Source: Spirodela intermedia (lineage: Eukaryota; Streptophyta; Magnoliopsida; Alismatales; Araceae). Taken from it: a stretch of 64,000 nt of DNA. The translations under genes and the position numbers were made by a program. Position 1 is the first letter of the stretch; each line of letters opens with the position of its first letter. Where the stretch lies: assembly GCA_902729315.2 (NCBI GenBank), contig LR746267.1, forward strand, positions 3,728,386 to 3,792,385, written 5' to 3'. Below, one piece after another: positions 10,855 through 20,858 of this stretch. The notes under the pieces were generated by a model, which ran no database searches, was not told where the DNA came from, and saw only the letters and a list, made by a program, of their open reading frames with translations.

Positions 10855-12454
10855 AATTATAAAATTTATAAAACTAGAAAATACGAATTTTCGGATATTT
10901 AGAAGTATTTCTAAATAAATATAGCAATTATTGTCAATAAAACTTCCAAAAATAGCGGTAATTTTCCAAGTCGATCACAGGGATGTAATATAATATCTGG
11001 TAATTATTCAGAATTTTTCTCAATGAATACGATTTTCTATGAATTTTATACTAGAAAATAAAAAAAAAAATTTAAAATTCATGAAAAAGGGAAATAAGGG
11101 CGCGGACGTCAGGATGACGTCAGCGCCCGGCGAACGCGAATCGGGCGAAAACAGAGTTCAGCCCGGCAATTCTTACGTAAGCGATTACAGACGATTTAAT
11201 TAATCAAATTAAGATCTGTAAAAGCCGAAAGAATCGTAATAGAACAAAGTATATTTTAGTAAATTAAAATCACAAAGAAATATCACTAAATGAAGCATAA
11301 AGTAAGTTTGAAAGTAGGAAAACAGAGTTCCGCCGTCGCGACGGCGATGCGTCGGCGATGCACTGGAATCCTGAGCATTCGGGAGGATCGTTGTGCAGTG
11401 TCCACGGCCTCGAAGGCTCTCCTTGGACAAAGACGACATGGGCAATCTCTAGATCTTCTTGCGAAGTCTAGAGATCAATGAAATGGGTCGCTGAGTCGTC
11501 TCCAGCGGCTGTCACCCAGCAGAGCGGAAAAACAGCGACTTTGCAGCTCTCCGGCGGCTGTCACCCGACGGAGAGGAGCTGGATGGAGGTGGGGCGCGTG
11601 TCAGGGAGCTTCATCCTCAGGTCCGCGCAGCAAGAGGAGGCTCTTCATCGCATCTGGTACCATCTCAGGAGGTGGCGACTCGTCTCTCGGCGGATCGTCC
11701 TCTTCCCGACGACGGCTTGTTCGTCGATCAATCGGAGATGATTTACTCGATGGATTCGCGATCCTTTTATCGCGAATCGTTCAGCAATTTTAGTAGCAAT
11801 GCTTCGCGAATCGCATTGACGAGATTTTTGCCGATGATCTAGCGATTCTCGTTGCTTAATCCTTCACCGGCGATCTGCAAGAAAGTCGCGATAATCAGAT
11901 AAAAATATATGAATTTTGACTCTAGGAAGATTCGAACCCACGCCGGTTGTCCACCCCTTCTGAGGAAGGTGTGACGCGGGTTTAGTCCCACATCGGTTGT
12001 GCGCCGATTTTTCAGGCGAATATATAGTAATGTTAGCTTTTTAAGCAAAGTCCCGTCTCTCGCGTGTACGACCACTCCTTGCCCCACAGCCGGCTAGCCA
12101 CCGGAGACGTGGAAGGGGAGTGGCGCACACGTGCCCCTATCGATCCAAGCCGCTTGAGCCCTTGCTCGCAGCTACTCCCCGACTGAGCTTCCGACCCGCT
12201 TGTGGGCCCGGCTGGTCGGCGGGTCCCCCCCTCATTTTGTCTTATTTTTATTTCTTTTTCTTCATTTATCTCAAAAGCAAGACTGTAAAAATCATATAAA
12301 TTCATGTAAAATCACATAATTACCCAAAAATTCACATTAATTAGCTGAAAACCACTTTTCACACTTTAACACAAATATAAGTCTATTTATCATGAGTTAA
12401 GGCAAAAACTATATTATTTACTAATTATTAACTCATGATAATGAAGACTTATCA
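10855..12454 (-). mobile_element. E2 5' LTR, 3' end deleted
   Basis: About 1,600 bp ending gacttatca at 12454. Its plus-strand left end lacks the terminal tgacgtgactt and about 40 bp in total, and joins gag sequence directly near 10855. The adjacent PBS is missing as well. Confidence 0.9.
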
Positions 12455-12459
12455 CTCCT
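12455..12459. repeat. Target-site duplication ctcct, right of E2
   Basis: Identical to 5181-5185. Confidence 0.95.
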
Positions 12460-12925
12460 CTTGCTGCGCGGACTTGAGGATGAAGCTCTCTGACACGCGC
12501 CCCACCTCCATCAAGCTCCTCTCCATCGGGTGACAGCCGCCGGAGAGCTGCAAAGTCACCATTTTTCCGCTCCGCCGAGTGACAGCCGCCGGAGACGACT
12601 CGGCGACCCATTTCATTAATTTCTAGACTTCGTGAGAAGATCTAGAGATTGCCCACGTCGTCTTTGCCCAAGGAGAGCCTTCGAGGCCGTGGACATTGCA
12701 CGACGATCCTCCCGAACGCTCAGGATTCCAGTGCATCGCCGACACATCGCCGTCGCGACGTCGGAACTCTGTTTTCTTGCTTTCAAACTTACTTTACGCT
12801 TCATTTAGTGATACTTTTTATGATTTTAATTTACCAAAATATACTTTGTTCTATTACGATTCTTCTGGCTTTTACAGATCTTAATTTGATTAACTAAATC
12901 GTCTGTAATCGCTTTCGTAAGAATC

Positions 12926-12930
12926 GCCGG
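12926..12930. repeat. Target-site duplication gccgg, left of E3
   Basis: Identical to 20506-20510. The empty-site sequence gaatcgccgggcggaact is reconstructed across E3 and matches intact LTRs. Confidence 0.95.
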
Positions 12931-13448
12931 TGATAAGTCTTCATTATCATGAGTTAATAATTAGTAAATAATATAGTTTTAGCCTTAACTCGTGATAAAT
13001 AGACTTATATTTGTGTTAAAGTGTGAAAAGTGGTTTTCAGTTGATTAATGTGATTTTTTGGGTAATTATGTGATTTTATACGAATTTATATGATTTCTAC
13101 AGTCTTACTTTTGAGATAAATGAAGAAAAAGAAATAAAACTAAAATATTGCAGAATGGGGGGACCCGCTGGCCAGCCGGGCCCGCAAGCAGGTTGGAAGC
13201 TTAGTCGGGGAGCAGTCGCGAGCAGGGGCTCAAGCGGCTTGGACCGATAGGGGCACGTGTGCGCCACTCCCCTTCCACGTCACCAGTGGCCAGCCAGCTG
13301 TGGGGCAAGGAGTGGTCGTACACGCGAGAGATGAGACTTTGCTCACAAAGCTAACATTACTATATATTCGCTTGAAAAATCGGCGCACAACTAATGTGGG
13401 ACTAAACCCGCGTCACACCTTCCTCAGAAGGGGTGGACAACCGGCGTG

Positions 13449-13459
13449 GGTTCGAATCT
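13449..13459 (+). promoter_or_regulatory. RNA polymerase III B-box-like motif inside the LTR
   Basis: ggttcgaatct resembles the tRNA T-loop/B-box consensus GGTTCGANNCC. The equivalent site is present in every LTR of the family that I compared (for example ggttcgaatcc at 4882-4892, and the complement near 6300 and 60312). I saw no full tRNA cloverleaf or clear A box, so activity is uncertain. Confidence 0.35.
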
Positions 13460-14263
13460 TCCTAGAGTCAAAATTCATATATTTTTATCTGATTATCGCG
13501 ACTTTCTTGCAGATCGCCGGTGAAGGATTAAGCAACGAGAATCGCTAGATCATCGGCGAAAATCTCGTCAATGCGATTCGCGAAGCATTGCTACTAAAAT
13601 TGCTGAACGATTCGCGATAAAAGGATCGCGAATCCATCGAGTAAATCATCTCCGATTGATCGACGAACAAGCCGTCGTCGGGAAGAGGACGATCCGCCGG
13701 GAGACGAGTCGCCACCTCCTGAGATGGTACCAGATGCGATGAAGGGCCTCCTCTTGCTGCGCGGACCTGAGGATGAAGCTCCCTGACACGCGCCCCACCT
13801 CCATCCAGCTCCTCTCCGTCGGGTGACAGCCGCCGGAGAGCCGCAAAGTCGCCGTTTTTCTGCTCTGTTGGGTGACAGCCGCCGGAGACGACTCAGCGAC
13901 CCATTTCATTGATCTCTAGACTTCACGAGAAGATCTAGAGATTGCCCACGTCATCTTTGTCCAAGGAGAGCCTTCGAGGCCGTGGACACTGCACAACGAT
14001 CCTCCCGAACGCTCAGGATTCCGGTGCATCGCCGACGCATCGCCGTCGCGACGGCGGAACTCTATTTTCCTGCTTTAAACTTACTTTACACTTCATTTAG
14101 TGATATTTTTTTGTGATTTTAATTTACTTAAATATACTTTGTTCTATTACGATTCTTTCGGCTTTTACAGATCTTAATTTGATTAATTAAATCGTCTGTA
14201 ATCGCTTACGTAAGAATTGCCGGGCGGAACTCTGTTTCTGCCCGATTCGCGTTCGCCGGGCGC

Positions 14264-14281
14264 TGACGTCATCCTGACGTC
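14264..14281 (+). promoter_or_regulatory. Double TGACG (as-1/CRE-like) element in E3 LTR
   Basis: TGACGTCATCCTGACGTC has two TGACG cores 11 bp apart, the first within the palindrome TGACGTCA. TGA-class bZIP factors bind such pairs in plant as-1 elements. It lies about 58 bp upstream of a TATAAAA box. Similar motifs recur in the other LTRs, for example near 20200 and 40657. Confidence 0.45.
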
Positions 14282-14338
14282 CACGCCCTTATTTCCCTTT
14301 TTCATGAATTTTAAATATATTTCCTTTTTATTTCCTAG

Positions 14339-14346
14339 TATAAAAT
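14339..14346 (+). promoter_or_regulatory. Probable TATA box of the LTR promoter
   Basis: tataaaat is conserved in the LTR copies and about 230 bp from the LTR 3' end. It leaves a plausible R-U5 of roughly 200 bp. The start site itself cannot be seen from sequence. Confidence 0.4.
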
Positions 14347-14574
14347 TCATAGAAAATCGTATTCATTGAGAAAAATTCTGAATAATTACCAGATATTATA
14401 TTACATCCCTGTGATTGACCTGGAAAATTACCGCTATTTTTGGAAGTTTTATTGAATTATAATTGCTATATTTATTTAGAAATACTTCTAAATATCTAAA
14501 AATTCGTATTTTGTAGTTTTATAAATTTTATATTTGCGTGATTTAATATACAACGACTAAGTCACGTCAAATTT

Positions 14575-14592
14575 TGGCGCCGTTGCCGGGGA
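14575..14592 (+). other. Primer-binding site for tRNA-Asp (E3)
   Basis: tggcgccgttgccgggga begins 5 nt after the LTR end and is complementary to the 3' end of plant tRNA-Asp over all 18 positions. A tRNA-Asp PBS is typical of Athila-type elements. Confidence 0.92.
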
Positions 14593-14774
14593 TGTATTGC
14601 ATAATATTTAGTATTTTTCTGTTTTTCTCTTAGAGTACACAAAAAAAATTTAACTCTTGTTTTATTTTCTTTTTGCCGATTTTTTTTAGGGAACGAAAGA
14701 AGCAAGGCAAGGACTGGAGCATCCTGAAGGAGGGTAACAATTACTAAATTTTTCTCTCGAATTTATTGATTTTT

Positions 14775-16212
14775 ATGCATGGTAGAAGATCCTTGCATCC
14801 AAGGCTAGAAAATCTTTTCATTATTTCATTCAAAACTAAAAATCTGAAAGAAAAATTAATTTTGATAGATCCTGAAGAAAGTACAGGTCAAACTGAGAAA
14901 AATCTTATGGCCATGAAAAATTATTATATCCCTGATTCATTTCAAAGAGCATCCAATATTAGAGTCCCATTAGCACCCAATGTTAAATTCGAAATAAATC
15001 CAGGAATTTTTCAAATGCTCCCTAATTTTCATGGATTGCCTTTAGAGGAACCTCATTAGCACTTAGAAAAATTTCATATGGTCTGTGATTTAGTTAATCT
15101 CCCTCAAGTTACACCGAAAATTATTAAGATGAAATTATTCCCTCATACACTTAGGGACAAAGCTAGCCATTGGCTATCCACATTAGATAGAGAATTAACT
15201 AGCTAGAAAGACATAGAATAGGCATTTCTTTGAAAATTTTATCCCTTAGGAAAAACTCAAAATATGAGAAAACATATATGGAATTTTTCTCCAAGACCAG
15301 GAGAAACTTTACATGAGACATGGGAAACATTCAAAGATTTACTTTGAAAATGTCCTCAGCATGCTATACCCAAGTGGCAGCTCAATAGAATTTTTTATGA
15401 TGAATTATTAGAACAACATAGAAATATGGTTGATTCTATATGTGGAGGAGCTTTTATGGAGAAAACCCCTGATGAGATTTACAGTCTTTATGAGAATTTA
15501 AGTGAAAATTCTAGAGATCAAGCCTCTTTTGAATTATATGATAGGGATAAGAAGAGAGGAATTCATGAATTGCATCATGATAATGAATCTAAATTTAGAA
15601 ATGAGGTTAATCAGATTAATCAAAGATTAGAAAAACTTGATTTTCTTATTGACAATATTAGAAAGCCTCTTAACCCTCAATTTAATTCAAATAGTACAGA
15701 TCCTATGTATGGTGAAAATGATCATTTCGAATTTCAATATCATCCTAGGCAAGAACAAGTGTAGGTACCCCACGATTTTAGTAAAAATAGGGAATATTTT
15801 TCTAATTCTTATAATCCTAATTGGGGGAATAATTTTTCGTGGAGAAACCCAAATAATATTCAAAATCCAGAAGCACTTAGATCCAATTCAAACTCTGAAT
15901 TTCATCCAAAATAAGAAAACAGATTTCAGAAAAATCAGCCCTCTCAAACCCAACATGATACTATGGAAATGATGCAGCAAATGAGCCAAATGATGCAACA
16001 AACTATGAGCCAAATGATGTAACAAACTATGAATCAAATGATGCTGCACCATAAACAAAATAATAGAGGCTCTTGGGAATAAGAGAGAAGAGGGACAGCC
16101 ACCTAGTCCGCCCATAGAAAATTCAGGAAACTATCCAACAGTAGGATTTCAGCAAAGAGAGTCTAGCTGGATAAATTTAGAAAAAAACCCACGAAATGAA
16201 AATGTTAGGACA
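14775..16212 (+). pseudogene. E3 gag remnant
   Basis: Starts at the ATG at 14775 (MHGRRSLHPRL), about 180 bp after the PBS; this is the start chosen because E4 has the same one. The gag is broken by nonsense codons at 15057, 15204, 15219, 15231, 15345, 15762, 15912 and 16020, and by a one-base insertion near 16060. Comparison with E2 shows the causes are CAG/CAA to TAG/TAA, CGA to TGA and TGG to TAG, all C-to-T changes on one strand or the other. The protein would form the capsid. The CCHC zinc-knuckle position reads S/T-D-P-M-Y...H...Y, lacking its cysteines. Confidence 0.88.
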
Positions 16213-17190
16213 ATGAATATATTGAGCGAGAATATTTTACTTGATCCTTATTTCCAATTATTAGAAGAAGAAATTGATGATCCATTAGAAGTAAATGAGA
16301 ATATTAAGGCCGAAAATATAGTAGCAGAAAATTTGAATAAAATCATTTATTGCTCACAATTGATGAATGAATATAGTGAGGATGATGAGGAGAAAGAGCC
16401 CTTAGATGAAGAAACAGCAGCTGATCATGGAAAAATCATCCAAATTTTAGTAGAAGGGAGTATGGACAGAAATGAAGAAAAACATATTTCAGGTGAGGAA
16501 AAATCAGTTGATGTAGGAGACGAAATTAATAAATCTAATCATAATTTTGCAGCCATGGATGTTGATAGTGAGGAGGATGATGTATATCATATATCGAAAT
16601 TAAAAGATAGCTCTTGGGAAGATGAAGAATTTGATGAGTTGAGAAACGAAAAACTAGAAAAAGAGTTGATTCAACTAATAGGGAGAAACGAAAATAATAG
16701 ATATAAATATAGAGATAATTTTCGAGGAGAAAATTTGAATTTTACTGAATTCATTAGATCTGAGATTAAAGAAGACAATCCTTCCATCCTTCAAAACCCA
16801 CAGCCCATTAGAATTATTTCTAAGCTTGAAATATTTCACTCCTCACAAATTGAACAAATATGTATGGAAGATAAAATAGAGCAGGGGAAGATTATGCAGA
16901 TAAAAGAAGACATTAAGAAATGGGTGAGTGGAAGAATTAGAGATATCAATTTAGATGAAAAGAATTTAGATTGGGTAAGAGCTAATTCGAAAATTATATG
17001 GCCTGATCACATTTTATGGTCTATTAATAGGAAGTATTTATTAATGAATGAGAGCCTTACAAAACAAGATAGAAATGAGGAAAGATTCTTTTCAAAATGG
17101 AAATATTATTTTTGGGAAAATTTTGTTAATTTTCATCTTGTTTTGGCTGAAAGTATGTCAAGGTATATGAAGTACATGAATTTATGCTAA
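16213..17190 (+). CDS. E3 domain X ORF (325 codons)
   Basis: An open frame whose ATG at 16213 lies just after the gag frameshift; in the parent gene X is fused in frame to gag, as in E2. It aligns with E2 X through about 310 residues with about 16 substitutions and one 3-residue gap. Acidic half: SEDDEEKEPLDEE, SEEDDVYH, EDEEFDELRNEKLEKEL. Basic/aromatic half: KKWVSGRIRD, IIWPDHILW, YYFWENF. It ends 34 residues earlier than E2 because a TATA dinucleotide-repeat stretch differs by 4 bp near 17163. No RT, integrase or protease motif is recognisable. Function unknown. Confidence 0.6.
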   Translation: MNILSENILLDPYFQLLEEEIDDPLEVNENIKAENIVAENLNKIIYCSQLMNEYSEDDEEKEPLDEETAADHGKIIQILVEGSMDRNEEKHISGEEKSVDVGDEINKSNHNFAAMDVDSEEDDVYHISKLKDSSWEDEEFDELRNEKLEKELIQLIGRNENNRYKYRDNFRGENLNFTEFIRSEIKEDNPSILQNPQPIRIISKLEIFHSSQIEQICMEDKIEQGKIMQIKEDIKKWVSGRIRDINLDEKNLDWVRANSKIIWPDHILWSINRKYLLMNESLTKQDRNEERFFSKWKYYFWENFVNFHLVLAESMSRYMKYMNLC

Positions 17191-18866
17191 ATCTGAAAAA
17201 GAATATCATGAAACTTACCTTGGGATACAAATATATTTTGATGGCCATAGATCATCTTATATGATCTAAGAGCTGTCCAGCTGAAGACATTAAATTCAGC
17301 ACTGCATGGGAGGCAACCCATGGTTTTTATTTCATTCTATTTGATTTTTTTTTAAGCTCTATTTTTCTTAGAATTTCGCAGTACTTGTTTCTGTATTTGT
17401 TTTTTCGAAAAAGTGCAAGAGGAGGAGTGTAAGATGAAGTGGAAAATTAAAATCGAGGTTGAGGTGATGTCTTTCGGAGCTTTATCATTTATGACAACAT
17501 TTTTAATGCTTAACTTTGCATATATGCATGCTTCACGTGAAAATTATATTTTTTGCATATTCTATTTCGATTTTTCTATGTCATTGAGGACAATGTCATT
17601 TTTAAGTTGGGGGGTGAAGTATTCATTATTAATTTATGCTGTAGGACGATTAAGAACATGTGTTTGCATTTTATTCAACTTAGAACAACAACTAAAAAAG
17701 TAAAAAAAGATCGCCGAATTCGGAAAAATTGCAACATCTATTTTCTGGTTTTCTGTCAGGAACAACAGATTGTCAAAAACAGCAGACGAAAAAACAACCC
17801 GAAATTTGAAATTATAGAGACCCTTTTCTCACATTTCAATCCCCTAGACATATATTACTGAAATTTGAAATTACAACTATAAAGAGGATAGTTTTGATTT
17901 ATTTTTGACAAATTTATTGCTGCTAAAATAGAACTGAAAACTGAAAATAGAAAACAGAACTGTCAGAACTATCTAATTTACAAATTTCTTACATCATATT
18001 GCATGCATGAAAAATTAAATCAATTAGATTGATTGATACCAAAAGATACTAGGAAGATTATTATTGAGTCAAAAGAATGATCTAGTAGCATGAAATGTTG
18101 GAATACTCCTTGGATACATGATAGATAACATGGATTTGATTTTACAGATTTTCACTTCATGATCTTGATAGATAATATTTACTTGATGTGAAAATTTGAT
18201 TGATCATTTGGGTTTAATGGAGATTTTTGCACCCTGATCTATAGGACTTGTGAGGAGAAATCACTTATTTCGGAAAAAAAAAGAGAGAGCAATGTGAAAA
18301 ATCTAGAAACGAAGAGTACACATGGAGGGTGTGAGACATCATTCTCATTGTCGAAAATCGTGTATAGAAAAACACTTGCTGCAAAATAAGTGGATCAAGT
18401 GAAAGCTCTGAAAATGAAGAGTACACATGGAGGGTGTGAGACATCATTCTTATTGTCGAAATTTATCTACAGGAAAAGCTACTTATCCACTATATATAAA
18501 GAAAGAAGAAATATAGTGCAAACTTCAAAAATCAAGCCATAGAAAAAGGGAAATGTAGGATCAATATTATTCTTGGATGAGTATTGATAATTGGAACATC
18601 TTGTAAATACATCTATGAGTGAAGAAGTGATAAAGATGTGAATAGAAGAAGTGAAGTCTAGATTGTTATTCCAAAGAGTGTTTAAACATTTAAGTGCTTG
18701 ACATCATTCTTAAATACTTGATATAAGAATCCAAAGTGTCTAAAGGTGCATCATTTCTAATTGTATTTTTTTCTTTCTATATTGAAATATGATGTTTGAG
18801 ATTTGTAAATTTTTATTTTCGTAATTCCATTGCTAAGGGACTAGCAATGATTTAAGTTGGGGGGTG
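17191..18866 (+). other. E3 3' non-coding region and purine tracts
   Basis: Rejoins the E1 sequence at about 17262 (agctgtccagctgaagacat versus gagtccaactggagacat in E1). It contains the small hydrophobic ORF (17413-17703), the internal purine tract (17601-17616), the 45-bp direct repeats, and the terminal tract at 18851-18866 touching the LTR. Confidence 0.82.
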
Positions 18867-20505
18867 TGATAAGTCTTCATTATCATGAGTTAATAATTAG
18901 TAAATAATATAGTTTTAGCCTTAACTCGTGATAAATAGACTTATATTTGTGTTAAAGTGTGAAAAGTGGTTTTCAGTTGATTAATGTGATTTTTTAGGTA
19001 ATTATGTGATTTTATACGAATTTATATGATTTCTACAGTCTTACTTTTGAGATAAATGAAGAAAAAGAAATAAAACTAAAATATTACAAAATGGGGGGAC
19101 CCGCCGGTCAGCCGGGCCCGCAAGTGGGTCGGAAGCTCAGTTGGGGAGCAGCCGCGAGCAGGGGCTCAAGCGGCTTGGACCGATAGGGGCATGTGTGCGC
19201 CACTCCCCTTCCACGTCACCAGTGGCCAGCCAGCTGTGGGGCAAGGAGTGGTCGTACACGTGAGAGACGAGACTTTGCTCACAAAGCTAACATTACTATA
19301 TATTCGCTTGAAAAATCGGCGCACAACTAATGTGGGACTAAACCCGCGTCACACCTTCCTCAAAAGGGGTGGACAACCGGTGTGGGTTCGAATCTTCCTA
19401 GAGTCAAAATTCATATATTTTTATCTGATTATCGCGACTTTCTTGCAGATCGCCGGTGAAGGATTAAGCAACGAGAATCGCTAGATCATCGGCGAAAATC
19501 TCGTCAATGCGATTCGCGAAGCATTGCTACTAAAATTGCTGAACAATTCGCGATAAAAGGATCGCGAATCCATCGAGTAAATCATCTCCGATTGATCGAC
19601 GAACAAGCCGTCGTCGGGAAGAGGACGATCCGCCGGGAGACGAGTCGCCACCTCTTGAGATGGTACCAGATGCGATGAAGAGCCTCCTCTTGCTGCGCGG
19701 ACCTGAGGATGAAGCTCCCTGACACGCGCCCCACCTCCATCCAGCTCCTCTCCGTCGGGTGACAGCTGCCGGAGAGCCGCAAAGTCGCCGTTTTTCTGCT
19801 CTGTTGGGTGACAGCCGCCGGAGATGACTCAACGACCCATTTCATTGATCTCTAGACTTCACGAGAAGATCTAGAGATTGCCCATGTCGTCTTTGTCCAA
19901 GGAGAGCCTTCGAGGCCGTGGACACTGCACAACGATCCTCCCGAACGCTCAGGATTCCGGTGCATCGCCAATGCATCGCCGTCGCGACGGCGGAACTCTG
20001 TTTTCCTACTTTAAACTTACTTTACACTTCATTTAGTGATATTTCTTTGTGATTTTAATTTACCAAAATATACTTTATTCTATTACGATTCTTTCGGCTT
20101 TTACAGATTTTAATTTGATTAATTAAATCGTCTGTAATCGCTTACGTAAGAATTGCCGGGCGGAACTCTGTTTCTGCCCGATTCGCGTTCGCCGGGCGCT
20201 GACGTCATCCTGACGTCCACGCCCTTATTTCCCTTTTTCATGAATTTTAAATATATTTCCTTTTTATTTCCTAGTATAAAATTCATAGAAAATCGTATTC
20301 ATTGAGAAAAATTCTGAATAATTACCAGATATTATATTACATCCCTGTGATCGACCTGGAAAATTACCACTATTTTTGGAAGTTTTATTGAATTATAATT
20401 GCTATATTTATTTAGAAATACTTCTAAATATCCGAAAATTCGTATTTTCTAGTTTTATAAATTTTATATTTGCGTGATTTAATATACAACGACTGAGTCA
20501 CGTCA
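18867..20505 (+). mobile_element. E3 3' LTR (1,639 bp)
   Basis: Same length as the 5' LTR; ends gactgagtcacgtca, followed by the gccgg duplication. Confidence 0.96.
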
Positions 20506-20858
20506 GCCGGGCGGAACTATGTTTGTGCCCGATTCGTGTTCACCGGGCGCTAACGTCATCCTGACGTCCGCACCCTTATTTCCTTCTTTTTCGTGATTTT
20601 TAAATATATTTCCTTTTCATTTCCTAGTATAAAATTCATAGAAAATCGTATTCATTGAGAAAAATTCTGAATAATTACCAAATATTATATTACATCCCTG
20701 TGATCGATCTGGAAAATTACCGTTATTTTTGGAAGTTTTATTGAATTATAATTTATATATTTATTCAGAAATACTTCTAAATATCCGAAAATTCGTATTT
20801 TCTAGTTTTATAAATTTTAGATTAGCGTGATTTAATATAAAACGACTGAGTCACGTCA
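20506..20858 (+). mobile_element. E1 3' LTR, last piece
   Basis: Resumes at the gccgg duplicate and runs to the LTR terminus gactgagtcacgtca at 20858. With the pieces at 4369 and 12460 it restores about 1,636 bp. Confidence 0.95.

Larger units (their letters stand above)
5186..12454 (-). mobile_element. E2: pol-less Athila-type element with gag-X gene, inserted in E1 LTR
   Basis: A 7,269-bp minus-strand insertion flanked by ctcct duplications. Reading on the minus strand: 5' LTR (10855-12454, lacking about 40 bp at its 3' end), gag fused to domain X (8416-10800), 3' non-coding region with both purine tracts, and a full 3' LTR (5186-6825, 1,640 bp). Protease, RT, RNase H and integrase are all absent. 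A deletion joins the LTR directly to gag near 10855, removing the PBS, leader and gag start, so this copy cannot be re-mobilised. Same architecture as E3, so the lack of pol is a family trait. Confidence 0.93.
12455..12930 (+). mobile_element. E1 3' LTR, middle piece
   Basis: A plus-orientation internal LTR segment between E2 and E3, continuing exactly from 5185 (after the duplicated ctcct, 12455-12459) and breaking at 12930. Its last five bases, gccgg, are the duplicated target of E3. Confidence 0.95.
12931..14569 (+). mobile_element. E3 5' LTR (1,639 bp)
   Basis: TGATAAGTC...GTCACGTCA. It contains a GC-rich block near 13155-13310, a TATA-like tatatatt near 13362, a B-box-like motif, a double TGACG element and a TATAAAA box upstream of U5. 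Confidence 0.96.
12931..20505 (+). mobile_element. E3: complete pol-less Athila-type element with gag-X, inserted in E1 LTR
   Basis: 7,575 bp with two 1,639-bp LTRs, perfect 5-bp duplications (gccgg), a perfect tRNA-Asp PBS, two purine tracts, and an internal region of only 4,297 bp (E4 has 7,110). The internal region codes for gag then domain X; no protease, RT or integrase is present. Structurally it has every cis element needed for mobilisation in trans, but its gag is broken by stops. The LTRs differ by scattered substitutions; in the first 440 bp I counted 14, all transitions. Confidence 0.95.

Noticed and set aside
13441-13465. A tRNA gene at the ggttcgaatc motif
   Set aside because: No acceptor stem, D-arm or anticodon arm could be folded around it; only the T-loop-like part is present.
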